Assembly (NCBI RefSeq): GCF_001306415.1
Contig: NZ_LDJX01000001.1
Location: forward strand, 62,001 to 126,000
From: Croceitalea dokdonensis DOKDO 023
Lineage (GTDB): Bacteria > Bacteroidota > Bacteroidia > Flavobacteriales > Flavobacteriaceae
Length of the DNA: 64,000 bases
Reading direction: 5' to 3'
Part shown: one piece after another, positions 9,147 through 20,000 of the stretch
Position numbering within the stretch: the first letter of the stretch is position 1
How the letters are laid out: each line of letters starts with the position of its first letter
Notes under the pieces: model-generated
Told to the model about the DNA's origin: nothing
The model's database searches: none
What the model saw: the letters and a program-made list of their open reading frames with translations, nothing else
Position numbers and translations under genes: made by a program

Positions 9147-9596
9147 TTAATTTGTTGTTGTTTTCTTATAGATGTTTTTCTCTGAAATTAGCTTGTTGAT
9201 ACCTTTAATCGTCTCAAAAAAACCAAGGATATGTTCGTGGTCAATATGGGATTTTACGGTATCATTAAACCGCAGTACCACTTCTTTGGAGTCTTTGCGC
9301 TTTTCAAGCCCCAAAGTGGTTAAATGGATAAGCACTCCACGACCATCATTCGGGTTTGGCTTACGTTCTATAAAACCGCGTTCTTCCAAATTTTTAAGGA
9401 TACGGGACAGACTGGTGCCCTCCATACCCATTTTTGGGCCCAAGGCCGTACTAGGGGTTCCCTTTTTTGGGTCGATACTTAATAAGGTAAACCCTATGGC
9501 CATGGTGAGGTCATAATTCTTGGCCTCTTCATTATATAATTTGGTAACGGCCTGCCAGGTGGCCCGCAGTGCATAGTCTATGGTCAGTTCTTGCAT
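9147..9596 (-). CDS. MarR-family transcriptional regulator
   Basis: The 149-residue protein has the winged-helix MarR layout: an N-terminal dimerisation helix, a recognition region (TALGPKMGMEGTSLSRILKNL, about 55-75) and a wing with the family signature NPNDGRGVLIHLT (about 82-95). It is the first gene of the beta-oxidation operon, only 14 bases before the next start, so it probably controls the operon in response to acyl-CoA or fatty acids; the ligand is inference. A perfect 12-bp palindrome lies 40 bases upstream of its start and is the best candidate operator. Confidence 0.88.
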   Translation of the reverse strand: MQELTIDYALRATWQAVTKLYNEEAKNYDLTMAIGFTLLSIDPKKGTPSTALGPKMGMEGTSLSRILKNLEERGFIERKPNPNDGRGVLIHLTTLGLEKRKDSKEVVLRFNDTVKSHIDHEHILGFFETIKGINKLISEKNIYKKTTTN

Positions 9597-9635
9597 GTTA
9601 CGAAAAATTCGAACGCTAAGATACTAAAAAAATAC

Positions 9636-9647
9636 TATGCATGCATA
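9636..9647. promoter_or_regulatory. Candidate MarR operator (perfect palindrome TATGCATGCATA)
   Basis: A 12-bp perfect palindrome lies 40 bases upstream of the marR-type start codon. Leftward, a TATCTTAG element (close to the -7 consensus TAnnTTTG) lies between the palindrome and the start, so the palindrome falls near the -33 region. This is a good place for autorepression. Binding is inferred. Confidence 0.45.
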
Positions 9648-9699
9648 ATAAATTTGATAAAATGAGCGCCTCTAAACATACGCCGAGCAGATAACATTT

Positions 9700-9966
9700 T
9701 TAGGAATGCTTGGCTTGGTTACTTTGTTTCCGTAGGTCTTTTTCTGCGCTTATGTATACCATGTACAAAGGCAACATGGTTATTGGGCCAAACAAAGCGG
9801 GTGCCAATGTGAACCATTCTAGCTGGTCTTTCTTAAGGTCGTCTATTGCGTACCAAATAATGACGACTATGATGAAAAGCCAAATAAAGCCAAAAGCAAT
9901 GGTGATTATCTTTAAGCTCTTGACCTTTTTCTTTAGTATTTCCAAATCTTCACCTGTAGAAATCAT
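9700..9966 (-). CDS. Small membrane protein of unknown function
   Basis: The 88-residue product has a short acidic/basic N-terminal coiled stretch (EDLEILKKKVKSLK), a first membrane helix (about 17-41) and a second near the middle (about 53-72), then a charged tail. It reads as a two-helix inner-membrane protein. It sits between the beta-oxidation operon and the acyl-CoA ligase gene, same strand as both, but gaps of over 100 bases on the 3' side and 277 on the 5' side make operon membership doubtful. I do not recognise a family. Confidence 0.6.
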   Translation of the reverse strand: MISTGEDLEILKKKVKSLKIITIAFGFIWLFIIVVIIWYAIDDLKKDQLEWFTLAPALFGPITMLPLYMVYISAEKDLRKQSNQAKHS

Positions 9967-10243
9967 AGCGCGTCGATGGTAAGGTATAAAACATGGTTTA
10001 CAAGTGGGTGAGATAATACTTTACAAATAAATCAAGTGCCAGCTTCTTCTCTCTTTTTTGTAATTCATTACCGGTACTTGCAGAAAAGATTGGCAGCAAC
10101 AAGCATGGATAAAAAAATCACTGGAATCAAGATATTTAATAGCGTTCCACTGGCACATGCCATGGTGCCTCATAAAAAAATATCATTGCTACTGGTGCGC
10201 TTTGCTGCGTTTAAGGTGGTGCGTGGCCCATTTTTAAAGGCCA

Positions 10244-12013
10244 TTATCGTCCATAGATGTTATTATATAAATCCATATACTTTTCCTTGATGATTTTCCG
10301 CCGGAGTTTCATGGTAGGGGTAAGGTGGCCATCGTCAATACTCCAAACATCGGGCGTGAGCCTAAACTGTTTTACTTTCTCCCATTTGGCAAAGTCCTCA
10401 TTGGCAAGGTCCACTTCTTCCTGTATCCGTGCCAGTACCTTTTGGTTGACCACAATATCCGAGTTTTCGCTCAAGGTAATTTGGTAGCGTTCTGCCCATG
10501 CGTACAAAAATTCAAAGTTGGGCTGTATCAAGGCCGCAGGCATTTTTTCGCCTTCGCCCACCACCATGATCTGTTCAATAAAGCGGGATTGTTTAAACCT
10601 ATTTTCCAATAACTGTGGGGCAACATACTTGCCCCCAGAGGTTTTGAACATCTCTTTTTTACGGTCGGTAATCTTTAAAAAACCTTCCGCGTCTATTTCA
10701 CCGATGTCTCCCGTATGAAAGTAACCGTTCTTGATTACCTCATCTGTTTTTTCCTTATCCTTGTAATAGCCCATCATCACGTTAGGACCTTTACAGAGAA
10801 TTTCTCCATCATCCGCTATTTTCACCTCTACATTACTGATTACCTTTCCCACGGAACCTATTTTCCAACCTTTGTTCCTTTCTTGGTTGACCGATATTAC
10901 CGGGGAAGTCTCCGTAAGCCCATAACCTTCCATTACGGGTATGCCTGCAGCGCCAAAAATACGGCTTAACCTAGGCTGTAAGGCGGCACTGCCGGAAACC
11001 ATGGTGTTTAGATTACCACCAAGGCCTTCTTGCCATTTACTAAAAATCAATTTTCTGGCCAGCCCCAATTTTTTCTCGTACCACCAACCGTTGGCACCGT
11101 AAGGTTCATAGGCAAGACCTAGCTCCACGGCCCAAAAGAACAGTTTCTTTTTAATGCCCTCCAACGCTGTGCCTTTGGCTATGATGGAATCGTACACTTT
11201 TTCCAGTAACCTAGGCACCACGGTCATCACTTCCGGTTGTACCTCTTTAAGGTTATCACTGATCTTATCCAGTCCCTCTGCAAAGTGGATTTGGATACCA
11301 CAGTATTGGTATAAATACAAGATCATCCGTTCAAAAATATGGCAGACAGGAAGAAAACTTAAGGCACTCGCACCGGACTCAAACGGTACACGTTCTTTAC
11401 TAGTAATGACGTTTGATACGATATTGTTGTGGGATAGCATTACCCCTTTGGGTCTTCCTGTCGTACCAGAAGTATATATTAAGGTAGCTAAATCCGCGGG
11501 TTTTACTGCTGCTTTTCTAGCTTCAACATCTTCCTGGTTTGAGGTATCCCTTCCCTTTTCCAAAACGGATGACCAATGGTTACAGTTCGCTAATTCATCA
11601 AAAGAAAAAACGTCCTTCAATTTTTTTAGTTTACCGCTGATGGAAAGTACCTTGTCCAGAACTTCTTGGCATGAAACAAAACAATAGGTGGCCTCAGAAT
11701 GGTTGAGAACATACTCATAATCATCTTCCGAAATGGTGGGATAAATAGGGACGTTCTGCGCGCCAACTTGTAAAATTCCGATATCACAGATGTTCCATTC
11801 CGTTCTATTGGTCATGGAGATGATGGCAATTTTATCATTAGCCTTAACCCCTAAGCGCAAAAGACCCCTGCTAATGGCATTGGCTTGGTCTATATATTCC
11901 TGGGTGGACGTACTCACCCATTTTCCCTCTTTTTTGCTTACCAGTGCCTTGTCTAGATTAAAATGTTCTTTCTGGTAGTATGGAAAATCAAAAAGTCTGG
12001 TGACGTGTTGCAT
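10244..12013 (-). CDS. AMP-dependent long-chain fatty acid--CoA ligase
   Basis: The enzyme activates fatty acids to acyl-CoA using ATP, feeding the beta-oxidation operon downstream. Motifs of the adenylate-forming family are all present: TLIYTSGTTGRPKGVMLSH (P-loop-like, about 170), GYGLTETSP (about 375), HTGDIGEID and the hinge FLKITDRKKEMFKTSGGKYVAP. The last form, with KEMFKTSGGKYVAP, is typical of long-chain ligases. I place the start at the ATG at 12013 (589 residues); the longer reading frame begins only with TTG. It is separated from the small membrane protein gene by 277 bases in which I see only a doubtful tiny ORF. Confidence 0.9.
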   Translation of the reverse strand: MQHVTRLFDFPYYQKEHFNLDKALVSKKEGKWVSTSTQEYIDQANAISRGLLRLGVKANDKIAIISMTNRTEWNICDIGILQVGAQNVPIYPTISEDDYEYVLNHSEATYCFVSCQEVLDKVLSISGKLKKLKDVFSFDELANCNHWSSVLEKGRDTSNQEDVEARKAAVKPADLATLIYTSGTTGRPKGVMLSHNNIVSNVITSKERVPFESGASALSFLPVCHIFERMILYLYQYCGIQIHFAEGLDKISDNLKEVQPEVMTVVPRLLEKVYDSIIAKGTALEGIKKKLFFWAVELGLAYEPYGANGWWYEKKLGLARKLIFSKWQEGLGGNLNTMVSGSAALQPRLSRIFGAAGIPVMEGYGLTETSPVISVNQERNKGWKIGSVGKVISNVEVKIADDGEILCKGPNVMMGYYKDKEKTDEVIKNGYFHTGDIGEIDAEGFLKITDRKKEMFKTSGGKYVAPQLLENRFKQSRFIEQIMVVGEGEKMPAALIQPNFEFLYAWAERYQITLSENSDIVVNQKVLARIQEEVDLANEDFAKWEKVKQFRLTPDVWSIDDGHLTPTMKLRRKIIKEKYMDLYNNIYGR

Positions 12014-12204
12014 CGTTATTATGTTTGGTTCTTGCAAAATAGGTAAAGGAACGGGATTTATAAAAAGGATACAACAAAATTATTTGTTAATTTTTAGGAA
12101 TTTCTAAACAATCGGTATTTATGGAATGCTGTTGTTCCGTGATGAATTAACAGTAGAACTATTGTTTATGGGCGTGAAATCATAAAATTAACATCAAAAC
12201 TCGC

Positions 12205-12226
12205 AAAGCTGATAATTATCAGCTTT
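12205..12226. promoter_or_regulatory. CRP/FNR-type operator (perfect 22-bp palindrome) upstream of pflB
   Basis: The palindrome is symmetric over all 22 bases and has TGAT-AATT-ATCA at its centre, the core of the FNR consensus TTGAT-N4-ATCAA. Its centre (12215.5) lies 73 bases before the pflB start. A TAATTTTA element at 12245-12252, close to the -7 consensus, would put the transcript start near 12257 and the site near -41.5, the class II activator position. The regulator is not in the window. Confidence 0.6.
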
Positions 12227-12288
12227 TTAGCGCTATGGCCTATTTAATTTTAGCACTTGTAAGCAGTCTAATATCTAATTGATAAGCC

Positions 12289-14514
12289 ATGGAAGTAAAA
12301 GAACTAAGCACAGGTAAATGGGCAACCTCCATTGATGTTCGTGATTTTGTCATTAACAATGTAACACCGTATTACGGTACATCGGACTTTTTGGTAGGCC
12401 CAAGTGAAAGGACCCAAAGATTATGGGAGACTTGTAAAGGGGCCCTCTTGGAGGAAAGAAAGAACAACGGGGTGAGATGTGTTGATACCGAAATCATTTC
12501 TACCGTAAGCGCCTTTAAAGCAGGCTATATTGATGAAGAAGATGAAGTGATCGTTGGCTTACAGACCGACGAGCTCTTAAAAAGGACCATGAAACCTTTT
12601 GGTGGTTTTAACGTGGTACAAAAGGCCTTGGAAGAGCATGGCCTCCAACCCAGTGACGCTATACAAACCTTGTTTTCCAAATATGTAAAGACCCATAATG
12701 ATGGGGTTTTTGACGCTTACAATGCCGAGATAAGAAAATACCGATCACTTGGCATACTTACCGGATTGCCAGACAATTATGCCCGTGGCCGTATCATTGG
12801 GGACTACAGGCGCGTTGCGCTTTACGGTATAGATTTCTTGATCGCACAAAAGAAAAAAGACTTAGATGGTATCACAGGACCAATGACAGACGCGGTCATC
12901 CGCCTGCGGGAGGAAGTGGCGGAGCAGATTAAGGCACTCAAAGAAATGGTAGAACTGGGTGCAAAATACGGGTTGGACCTCACAAGGGCTTCGGATACTG
13001 CACAAGAGGCGGTTCAATGGACCTATATGGCCTACCTCGCCGCCGTCAAGGAACAAGATGGTGCAGCCATGTCTTTGGGCAATGTTTCCACCTTCTTGGA
13101 TATTTATATAGAAAATGATTTACAGCAAGGCCTGATAACCGAGGTAGAGGCCCAAGAGTTTATTGATCAGTTTGTGATGAAGTTGCGAATGGTCAGGCAC
13201 TTGCGAATGAGCGCCTATGATGAGATTTTTGCTGGTGATCCCACCTGGGTAACCGAGGCCATCGGCGGTATGTTCAGCACGGGCAAGACAAAAGTGACCA
13301 AAACATCGTTCCGATTTTTAAACACCCTTTACAATCTAGGACCATCCCCAGAACCTAATATGACGGTGCTCTGGTCAGTAGACCTGCCCAAGCATTTTAA
13401 GGATTTTTGTGCCAAAGTGGCTATTGACACCTCCTCGCTTCAGTTTGAAAACGACACCTTGATGCGCGAAAGTAGGGGGTCTGATGATTACGGTATTGCC
13501 TGTTGTGTTTCACATCAAGAATTGGGAAAATCCATTCAGTTCTTTGGTGCCCGTACCAATTTGGCAAAAACCTTACTGTTAGGCCTTAACCAAGGGCGTT
13601 GTGAGATTACTGGGAAAACCGTTGTTGACGGCATCCCTGAAATTAAAGGTGAATATTTGGATTTTGATGAGGTCATGGCCAATTATAAAATGGCAATGAA
13701 AGATGTAGCTAGGGTCTATAATGATACCATGAACATCATCCACTACATGCATGACAAATATTATTACGAAAAGGCACAGATGGCTTTGATAGATACGAAT
13801 CCAAAAGTGGATATTGCTTATGGTATGGCAGGATTGTCCATTCTTGCAGATTCCCTTTCCGCTATTAAGTATGCTAAGGTGAGACCCATTCGTAATGAAG
13901 ACGGACTAACGGTAGATTTTAAAATTGAGGGTGAATTTCCAAAATATGGTAATGATGATGACAGGGCAGATGAGTTAGCTGCAAAAGCCGTAGCCGATTT
14001 CAATCAAGAATTACAACAATTGGCGGTTTATAAAAATGCGAAACCTACCTTATCCGTACTTACCATTACCTCAAATGTGGTATATGGTAAGAAAACAGGA
14101 GCAACACCAGATGGACGTGCCCTAGGTGTACCATTTGCACCTGGGGCCAACCCGATGCATGGAAGGGACTCCGAGGGTGCAATCGCCTCTTTGAACTCGG
14201 TGGCCAAAATTAATTATGAGGATGCCCAAGATGGTATTTCCAATACCTTCTCCATAGTTCCTAAATCTTTGGGAACCAATGAGGAAGCAAGGATAGAAAA
14301 CCTCTCTAGTATTTTGGATGGTTACTTTGAAAAAGGCGCACAACACGTTAATATCAATGCGTTGGACAAGGATACGTTATTGGATGCGATGGAGCATCCA
14401 GAAAAGTATCCACAACTTACGATTCGGGTTTCTGGATATGCGGTGATTTTTACCAGATTGTCCAGGGAGCAACAACAAGAGGTGATTACGCGATCGTTTC
14501 ATGAATCGTTGTAA
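12289..14514 (+). CDS. pflB: Formate C-acetyltransferase (pyruvate formate-lyase)
   Basis: This glycyl radical enzyme converts pyruvate plus CoA to acetyl-CoA and formate without oxygen. The 741 residues show the adjacent catalytic cysteines in [10 protein letters not shown] (C405-C406) and the radical site RVSGYAV with Gly716 near the C-terminus, at the expected spacing; the adjacent Cys pair separates true PFL from diol dehydratases and other glycyl radical enzymes, which have one. Length is close to E. coli PflB (760). The activase gene follows after a 70-base gap. Control by a CRP/FNR-type activator is suggested by the palindrome at 12205-12226. Confidence 0.95.
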   Translation: MEVKELSTGKWATSIDVRDFVINNVTPYYGTSDFLVGPSERTQRLWETCKGALLEERKNNGVRCVDTEIISTVSAFKAGYIDEEDEVIVGLQTDELLKRTMKPFGGFNVVQKALEEHGLQPSDAIQTLFSKYVKTHNDGVFDAYNAEIRKYRSLGILTGLPDNYARGRIIGDYRRVALYGIDFLIAQKKKDLDGITGPMTDAVIRLREEVAEQIKALKEMVELGAKYGLDLTRASDTAQEAVQWTYMAYLAAVKEQDGAAMSLGNVSTFLDIYIENDLQQGLITEVEAQEFIDQFVMKLRMVRHLRMSAYDEIFAGDPTWVTEAIGGMFSTGKTKVTKTSFRFLNTLYNLGPSPEPNMTVLWSVDLPKHFKDFCAKVAIDTSSLQFENDTLMRESRGSDDYGIACCVSHQELGKSIQFFGARTNLAKTLLLGLNQGRCEITGKTVVDGIPEIKGEYLDFDEVMANYKMAMKDVARVYNDTMNIIHYMHDKYYYEKAQMALIDTNPKVDIAYGMAGLSILADSLSAIKYAKVRPIRNEDGLTVDFKIEGEFPKYGNDDDRADELAAKAVADFNQELQQLAVYKNAKPTLSVLTITSNVVYGKKTGATPDGRALGVPFAPGANPMHGRDSEGAIASLNSVAKINYEDAQDGISNTFSIVPKSLGTNEEARIENLSSILDGYFEKGAQHVNINALDKDTLLDAMEHPEKYPQLTIRVSGYAVIFTRLSREQQQEVITRSFHESL

Positions 14515-14584
14515 GTACCTATAATTTGGCACCTGTTTAGTTTTGGGGGAAGCTATGCGGGTGCCTATTTATGTTAAGACTAGA

Positions 14585-15337
14585 ATGACCAATTTACCAG
14601 AAGAAGTTTTAAACGTACATTCCATAGAATCTTTAGGCACCCATGACGGACCCGGAGTTCGTTGGGTGCTTTTTTTGCAAGGTTGCAAATTAAAATGCGT
14701 GTATTGCCATAATCCTGATACCATAGCCATGGAGGGAGGAACCGCCTACCCGATAACCCAACTTGTAAAAAAAGCGGTCAATATGAAATCCTATTTTGGT
14801 GCAACGGGCGGTGTTACGGTTTCAGGTGGTGAACCCTTACTCCAAGCCAAAGCCCTGGTTTCATTTTTTAAAGCACTTAAGGCACAAGGAATCCACACGG
14901 CCTTGGACACCAACGGTAGGATTTTAAACCATTTTACCAAAATCCTTTTGGACGAGTATACGGATTTGGTGATGCTGGATATTAAGCACATGACCGAAAA
15001 GGGCTACCAATCCATCACTGGGATGCGCAACAAAGAGACCACATTTAACCTAGCAAAATATCGAGAGCAATCTGGTAGACCAATGTGGTTACGGTATGTA
15101 CTTATACCAGGGATGACCAACCAGAACCAATTACTGCACCAGATGGGGGAGTATTTTAAAGACTATAAAACCATAGAAAAAATAGAGCTTCAGCCCTATC
15201 ATAAATTGGGGGTACATAAATGGGAGGCCTTGGGATGGGACTACCCATTAAAAGGCGTTAGGGAAAACACCATGGAAGAAATCGCAAAGGCCAAAGCCAT
15301 TCTCAACGGTTATTTTAAAGAAGTGAAAATTAATTAA
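14585..15337 (+). CDS. pflA: Pyruvate formate-lyase-activating enzyme (radical SAM)
   Basis: The radical SAM protein installs the glycyl radical on PflB. It carries the CKLKCVYCH motif (CxxxCxxC) for the 4Fe-4S cluster, the N-terminal IESLGTHDGPGVRWVLFLQGC stretch typical of PFL activases, a TVSGGEPL SAM-contact motif and a LRYVLIPGMTN stretch. Starting at ATG 14585 gives 250 residues, matching the family (about 246). The frame is open further upstream with an ATG at 14555, preceded by GGGGGAAG, and a TTG at 14543; I prefer 14585 on length. It follows pflB and precedes the DUF3360 gene on the same strand. Confidence 0.93.
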   Translation: MTNLPEEVLNVHSIESLGTHDGPGVRWVLFLQGCKLKCVYCHNPDTIAMEGGTAYPITQLVKKAVNMKSYFGATGGVTVSGGEPLLQAKALVSFFKALKAQGIHTALDTNGRILNHFTKILLDEYTDLVMLDIKHMTEKGYQSITGMRNKETTFNLAKYREQSGRPMWLRYVLIPGMTNQNQLLHQMGEYFKDYKTIEKIELQPYHKLGVHKWEALGWDYPLKGVRENTMEEIAKAKAILNGYFKEVKIN

Positions 15338-15396
15338 AGGCAACGCTTTAAAAAACAACCAACACCACCAAACTTGCAGTAAATTCCAAACCGTCT

Positions 15397-16899
15397 ATGA
15401 AAAGCTATAAAAAACGGCATAAACCGGCATCAGAATTCCAAAGCCGTTCAGCCTATTTGGACCATGAACTACAAATCATGCAACCTAGGCGTTACCGACT
15501 TAATTTACCAGGTCGTGATTTTAGATTTGAGTGGGAAGACTTGGTACCCGCGTTGGCGGGTACCTTGGGGATTATCGCCATGTATTCCTCTGTTATGATG
15601 GCTTGGGCCACAGGGCTTACCCAAGCACATGAACATATAACCTTGGGAAAAGAATTTGCCATAGAAGTATCAAGGGTAGAGATGTTGATTCCCGCCTTAT
15701 TGTTTGTGATATTGGCTTCAGGTTTTTTTAATCCCCGTGCCAATTTGGCCGGTAACCACGGGCCAATGATTCCCTTGATCGCGAGCATTGCCCTGGCAGG
15801 TGCGCACCCTTTGGCGTTGGCCATATTAATAGGTGTCTTTGGGTTGCTGCTAAGTATTTTTAAAGGGGGATCTAGGTTGGTAGATTTAACTAGTAAGGGC
15901 GTTGCCGGAGGCCTATTGATTTTTCTTGGATTTACCGGGGCGATGAGCCAGATTTCAACGATTCAAGGCTGGAGCATGGGTTTGGAAACGTTGACATCCA
16001 AAGCTGGCTATTTGGGTTTTTTGGGTTTGATGATTCTTGTGGTCACAGTGGTATTGTACAGCTATCTTGCCCGTATTGATAAACGTTGGTTGGCCATACC
16101 CGCCTGCGCGATAACAGCCCTGTTGGTTGCCCTTGTTGGAGGGGCAGGATCTGATCTTCAGTTTACGACGGAAATGGGTCTGCCCAATTTAAATCCTGTG
16201 CATTGGTGGGGCAGTACCGAAAAAGGCTGGATGCTGGGCCTGCCAAACACGGAGCATTTTATCGCTTCTTTGCCCTTTGCCATTTTAGCGGTGGCCATGT
16301 GGTCACCTGATTTTTTGGGGCATCGCATTTTTCAAGAAATGAACTATCCTAAAAATTCGGGGAAGGTTTTAATGGATGTCGATGATACCATGACCATGTG
16401 CTCCATAAGACAAATGGTGGGCACCGCTGTAGGTGGGGGTAATATCACTTCCTCATGGGGCACCTATATGATTCCTGCCGCCATTGCCAAGCGGCCCATT
16501 CCGGCAGGGGCCATACTTCTTGGTATTTTGGTCATGGCGGTTGCTATTTTGGGCTTCCCCATGGATGTGGCCGTCTGGCCGCCCGTACGTTGTATTGCCT
16601 TGTTGGTGGGTGTTTTTTTGCCTATGATTGAGGCGGGTATACAAATGGTGAAAGAGAGTGCCAGCGCACAGGCTGCAGGTATCTGTATTTTTATGGCCAT
16701 GGTCACCAATCCTGTACTGGCTTGGGCTTTTGCCATGTTCTTGGATAATAATGGTCTTATAGGGGATAAAGATCGCCCCAAGAAACTGTCCAAATTGGAT
16801 CGATTGGTCATTCCCATTGGTATTGTGGCCATCTGTGTACTGGCCATTCTCGCCGTGGGGATGTTTGAGGGCAGTTATGGGATTAGGGCCTTTTTGTGA
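15397..16899 (+). CDS. DUF3360 family polytopic membrane protein, transporter-like
   Basis: The 500-residue protein has about 12 hydrophobic segments after a basic, soluble N-terminus of some 55 residues. The region FFNPRANLAGNHGPMIPLI followed by glycine-rich helices is what I associate with DUF3360, a family distantly resembling SulP/nucleobase-type (UraA fold) carriers; that fold link is recalled, not shown here. It begins 59 bases after pflA on the same strand, so it is probably co-transcribed. No FocA-type formate channel is present in the cluster, which makes formate or another organic anion a reasonable substrate guess. No STAS domain is visible. Confidence 0.75.
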   Translation: MKSYKKRHKPASEFQSRSAYLDHELQIMQPRRYRLNLPGRDFRFEWEDLVPALAGTLGIIAMYSSVMMAWATGLTQAHEHITLGKEFAIEVSRVEMLIPALLFVILASGFFNPRANLAGNHGPMIPLIASIALAGAHPLALAILIGVFGLLLSIFKGGSRLVDLTSKGVAGGLLIFLGFTGAMSQISTIQGWSMGLETLTSKAGYLGFLGLMILVVTVVLYSYLARIDKRWLAIPACAITALLVALVGGAGSDLQFTTEMGLPNLNPVHWWGSTEKGWMLGLPNTEHFIASLPFAILAVAMWSPDFLGHRIFQEMNYPKNSGKVLMDVDDTMTMCSIRQMVGTAVGGGNITSSWGTYMIPAAIAKRPIPAGAILLGILVMAVAILGFPMDVAVWPPVRCIALLVGVFLPMIEAGIQMVKESASAQAAGICIFMAMVTNPVLAWAFAMFLDNNGLIGDKDRPKKLSKLDRLVIPIGIVAICVLAILAVGMFEGSYGIRAFL

Positions 16900-17065
16900 A
16901 CGTCATCAAGTCCAGAAAGCCATGTCACCCTTTTTGTAGGATGCAACTTGCTCCGTAAATAAAAAAAACAATAAAAATGCACAGGACAGAGCCATTAACA
17001 GGTAGTATTGGCTAAGATTAAAAAGCTTTATAGTTCAAATTTCACTATAAACTAATAATCGCCAT

Positions 17066-20000
17066 TTATGCGGGTAATTTCTCCAACCACTTTCTCGCAT
17101 TTACAAAAGCCTCTAACCAAGGGGAAACCGCATCGTTTTGTCTATCTTTTGGATAATACGCCCAGTTCCAAGGAAAAATACTTCGTTCTATATGCGGCAT
17201 GGTCACCAAATGGCGACCGGTTTTATCGCAGAGCATGGCCGTATTATAGTCACTACCGTTAGGATTGGCAGGATATGCTTCATAGCCATATTTTGCGACA
17301 ATTTCATAGTTCTCCTCTGAAAGAGGTAAGCTAAATTTACCTTCTCCGTGGCTTATCCAAACGCCAAGTTTAGCCCCTTCCAAACCGGAAAGCATTACAG
17401 AATTATTTTTTTGAATTTCTATGGAGGTAAAGTTGCTTTCGTGTTTACCGGAATCATTATAGGTCATTTTTCCATGAGTTTCATGCTCTGGATTGATGAG
17501 GTCCAGCTCCATAAACAATTGACAACCGTTGCAAATACCTACAGATAACGTATCCGGACGTGCGAAAAAATCTCTGATGACCTTATTAGCGCGTTCATTG
17601 TATTTGATGGCACCCGCCCATCCTTTTGCACTTCCAAGAACATCAGAATTAGAAAATCCCCCAACAGCTCCCAAAAATTGAATGTCTTTTAAATCTTCAC
17701 GACCGGATATCAAATCGGTCATATGGACATCTTTCACGTCAAATCCCGCCAAGAACATGGCATTGGCCATTTCACGTTCAGAATTGCTTCCCTTTTCGCG
17801 AAGGATGGCCGCTTTGGGTGCCCCAACCCGACCTTCTCCCTTAGGGAAGGAGTAAGACTGTTTAAAAGCCTTTGGAAAAATGTATTTCAGAGGTTGTTTT
17901 TTGTAATTCCCATAGCGCTCTTTGGCCAAACCGTTTGCCGTCTGTTTATTGTCTAAAAGATAGGAAGTTTTAAACCAGGCATCTCTTAGACTTGGAATGT
18001 TCAGTCCAATTTCAACTCCTTGGTTTTTAAGTTTGAGTTCGGCACCTTCTGTAACCTTACCAATGTTATGGTAGGTAATACCGGCAGCGTCTAAAACAGC
18101 CTCCGCAGAATCATCCTTGGTTTGGATGACAATACCAATGTTTTCCGAAAAAAGGAGCTTGATGCTATCTTGCTCTCCCAAGGGGGACATGTCTAATAGG
18201 GCCCCTAAATCATTATCGGCAAAACAGAGTTCCAACAAAGTGGTAATTAATCCACCCGAACCAATGTCATGACCAGCGACTATATGCCCGTCAATCATCA
18301 ATTGTTGGATGGTATTAAAGGCTGACTTGAAATAACCGGCGTCTGCGATACCTGGCGCTTCACTACCAATACGGTTTAAAATTTGCCCAAAAGAAGAACC
18401 TCCAAGCTTAAAAGAATCTTGTGAAAGGTTGATGTAATAAATACTTCCACCATTTTTTTGGAAAACGGGTTCTATAACTTTGGTGATGTCTTGACAATTC
18501 CCCGCTGCCGAAATGACCACGGTACCCGGAGCGATGACCTCTTGGTCTTTGTACTTTTGTTTCATGGATAAGGAATCCTTACCCGTAGGAACGTTGATGC
18601 CCAGTGCAATAGCAAAATCGGAAACCGCTTCAACCGCCTTGTAAAGACGGGCGTCTTCCCCCGGGTTTTTACAGGGCCACATCCAATTGGCGGAAAGGGA
18701 AACTGATTTTAGTCCCTCTTTTAGCGGGGCCCAAATAATGTTGGTCAACGCTTCCGCAATACTGTTTTGGCTTCCTACCACTGGGTCTATGAGTCCTGAA
18801 ATAGGGGAGTGGCCAATACTGGTCGCCATTCCCTCCTTGCCCTTAAAATCCAATGCCATTACCCCCACGTTGTTTAGTGGCAGCTGCAACGGCCCCACAC
18901 ATTGCTGTTTGGCCACCCGGCCACCAACGCAGCGGTCCACTTTATTAGTGAGCCAATCTTTACAGGCAACGGCCTCCAATTGCAATACTTGGTCCAGATA
19001 ATTATGAAAATGCTCTAGGGAATACTCAGGGTTTTTAAAGGAAACGTTGACCGTTTTATCTTCAAGAATGGTCTTTGGGGAGCTTCCAAACATATCAGAA
19101 AGGGCCAGATCCATAGGTTTGTCGCCGGTTGTGGTGGATTCAAAGGTAAATCTGTGTTTTTCCGTCACCAGACCCACCTCATACATGGGAGAACGTTCCC
19201 GATCTGCTATTCTTTTTAGCAGAGGGGTATCTTCCTTGGCAATGACCAAGCCCATGCGTTCCTGGCTTTCGTTCCCAATAATTTCTTTGGCGGATAAGGT
19301 GGGGTCACCTACGGGGAGTTTATCCAAATTGATATGCCCGCCGGTATCTTCTACCAATTCTGATAGGCAGTTCAGGTGGCCTCCAGCACCATGGTCATGA
19401 ATGGAGACAATGGGATTTTTATGACTTTCTACCATACCACGAATCGCATTGGCGGCACGTTTTTGCATTTCGGGATTGGAGCGTTGCACGGCATTGAGCT
19501 CGATGCCGGATTCAAACTCGCCCGTATCCGCACTGGAAACCGCAGCTCCCCCCATTCCGATGCGGTAATTGTCACCTCCCAAAATAACAATGGCATCATC
19601 CTTTTTTGGCGTATCCTTTAAGGCTTGATCTGCCTTTCCATATCCAATGCCCCCGGCCTGCATAATCACTTTATCGTATCCAAGGGCGCTACCCCCTTCT
19701 TGATGCTCAAAGGTTAGCACAGAACCCGCTATTAGGGGTTGCCCAAATTTATTCCCAAAGTCCGATGCTCCGTTAGAAGCTTTAACTAAAATATCCATTG
19801 GGGTTTGATAGAGCCATGGTCTCGCAGGAAAAGCTTTTTCCCAATGCCGATTTTCTTCCAATCGGGAATATGCGGTCATGTAAACGGCAGTGCCCGCTAA
19901 CGGCAATGATCCTTTACCGCCGGCAAGGCGGTCACGTATTTCTCCACCGGAACCCGTAGCAGCGCCGTTAAAGGGTTCTACAGTGGTGGGAAAATTATGG

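Noticed and set aside
18687-19621. Long plus-strand open frames opposite purL and similar frames opposite other large genes
   Set aside because: They are antisense shadows of strongly conserved coding sequence, without recognisable protein motifs.
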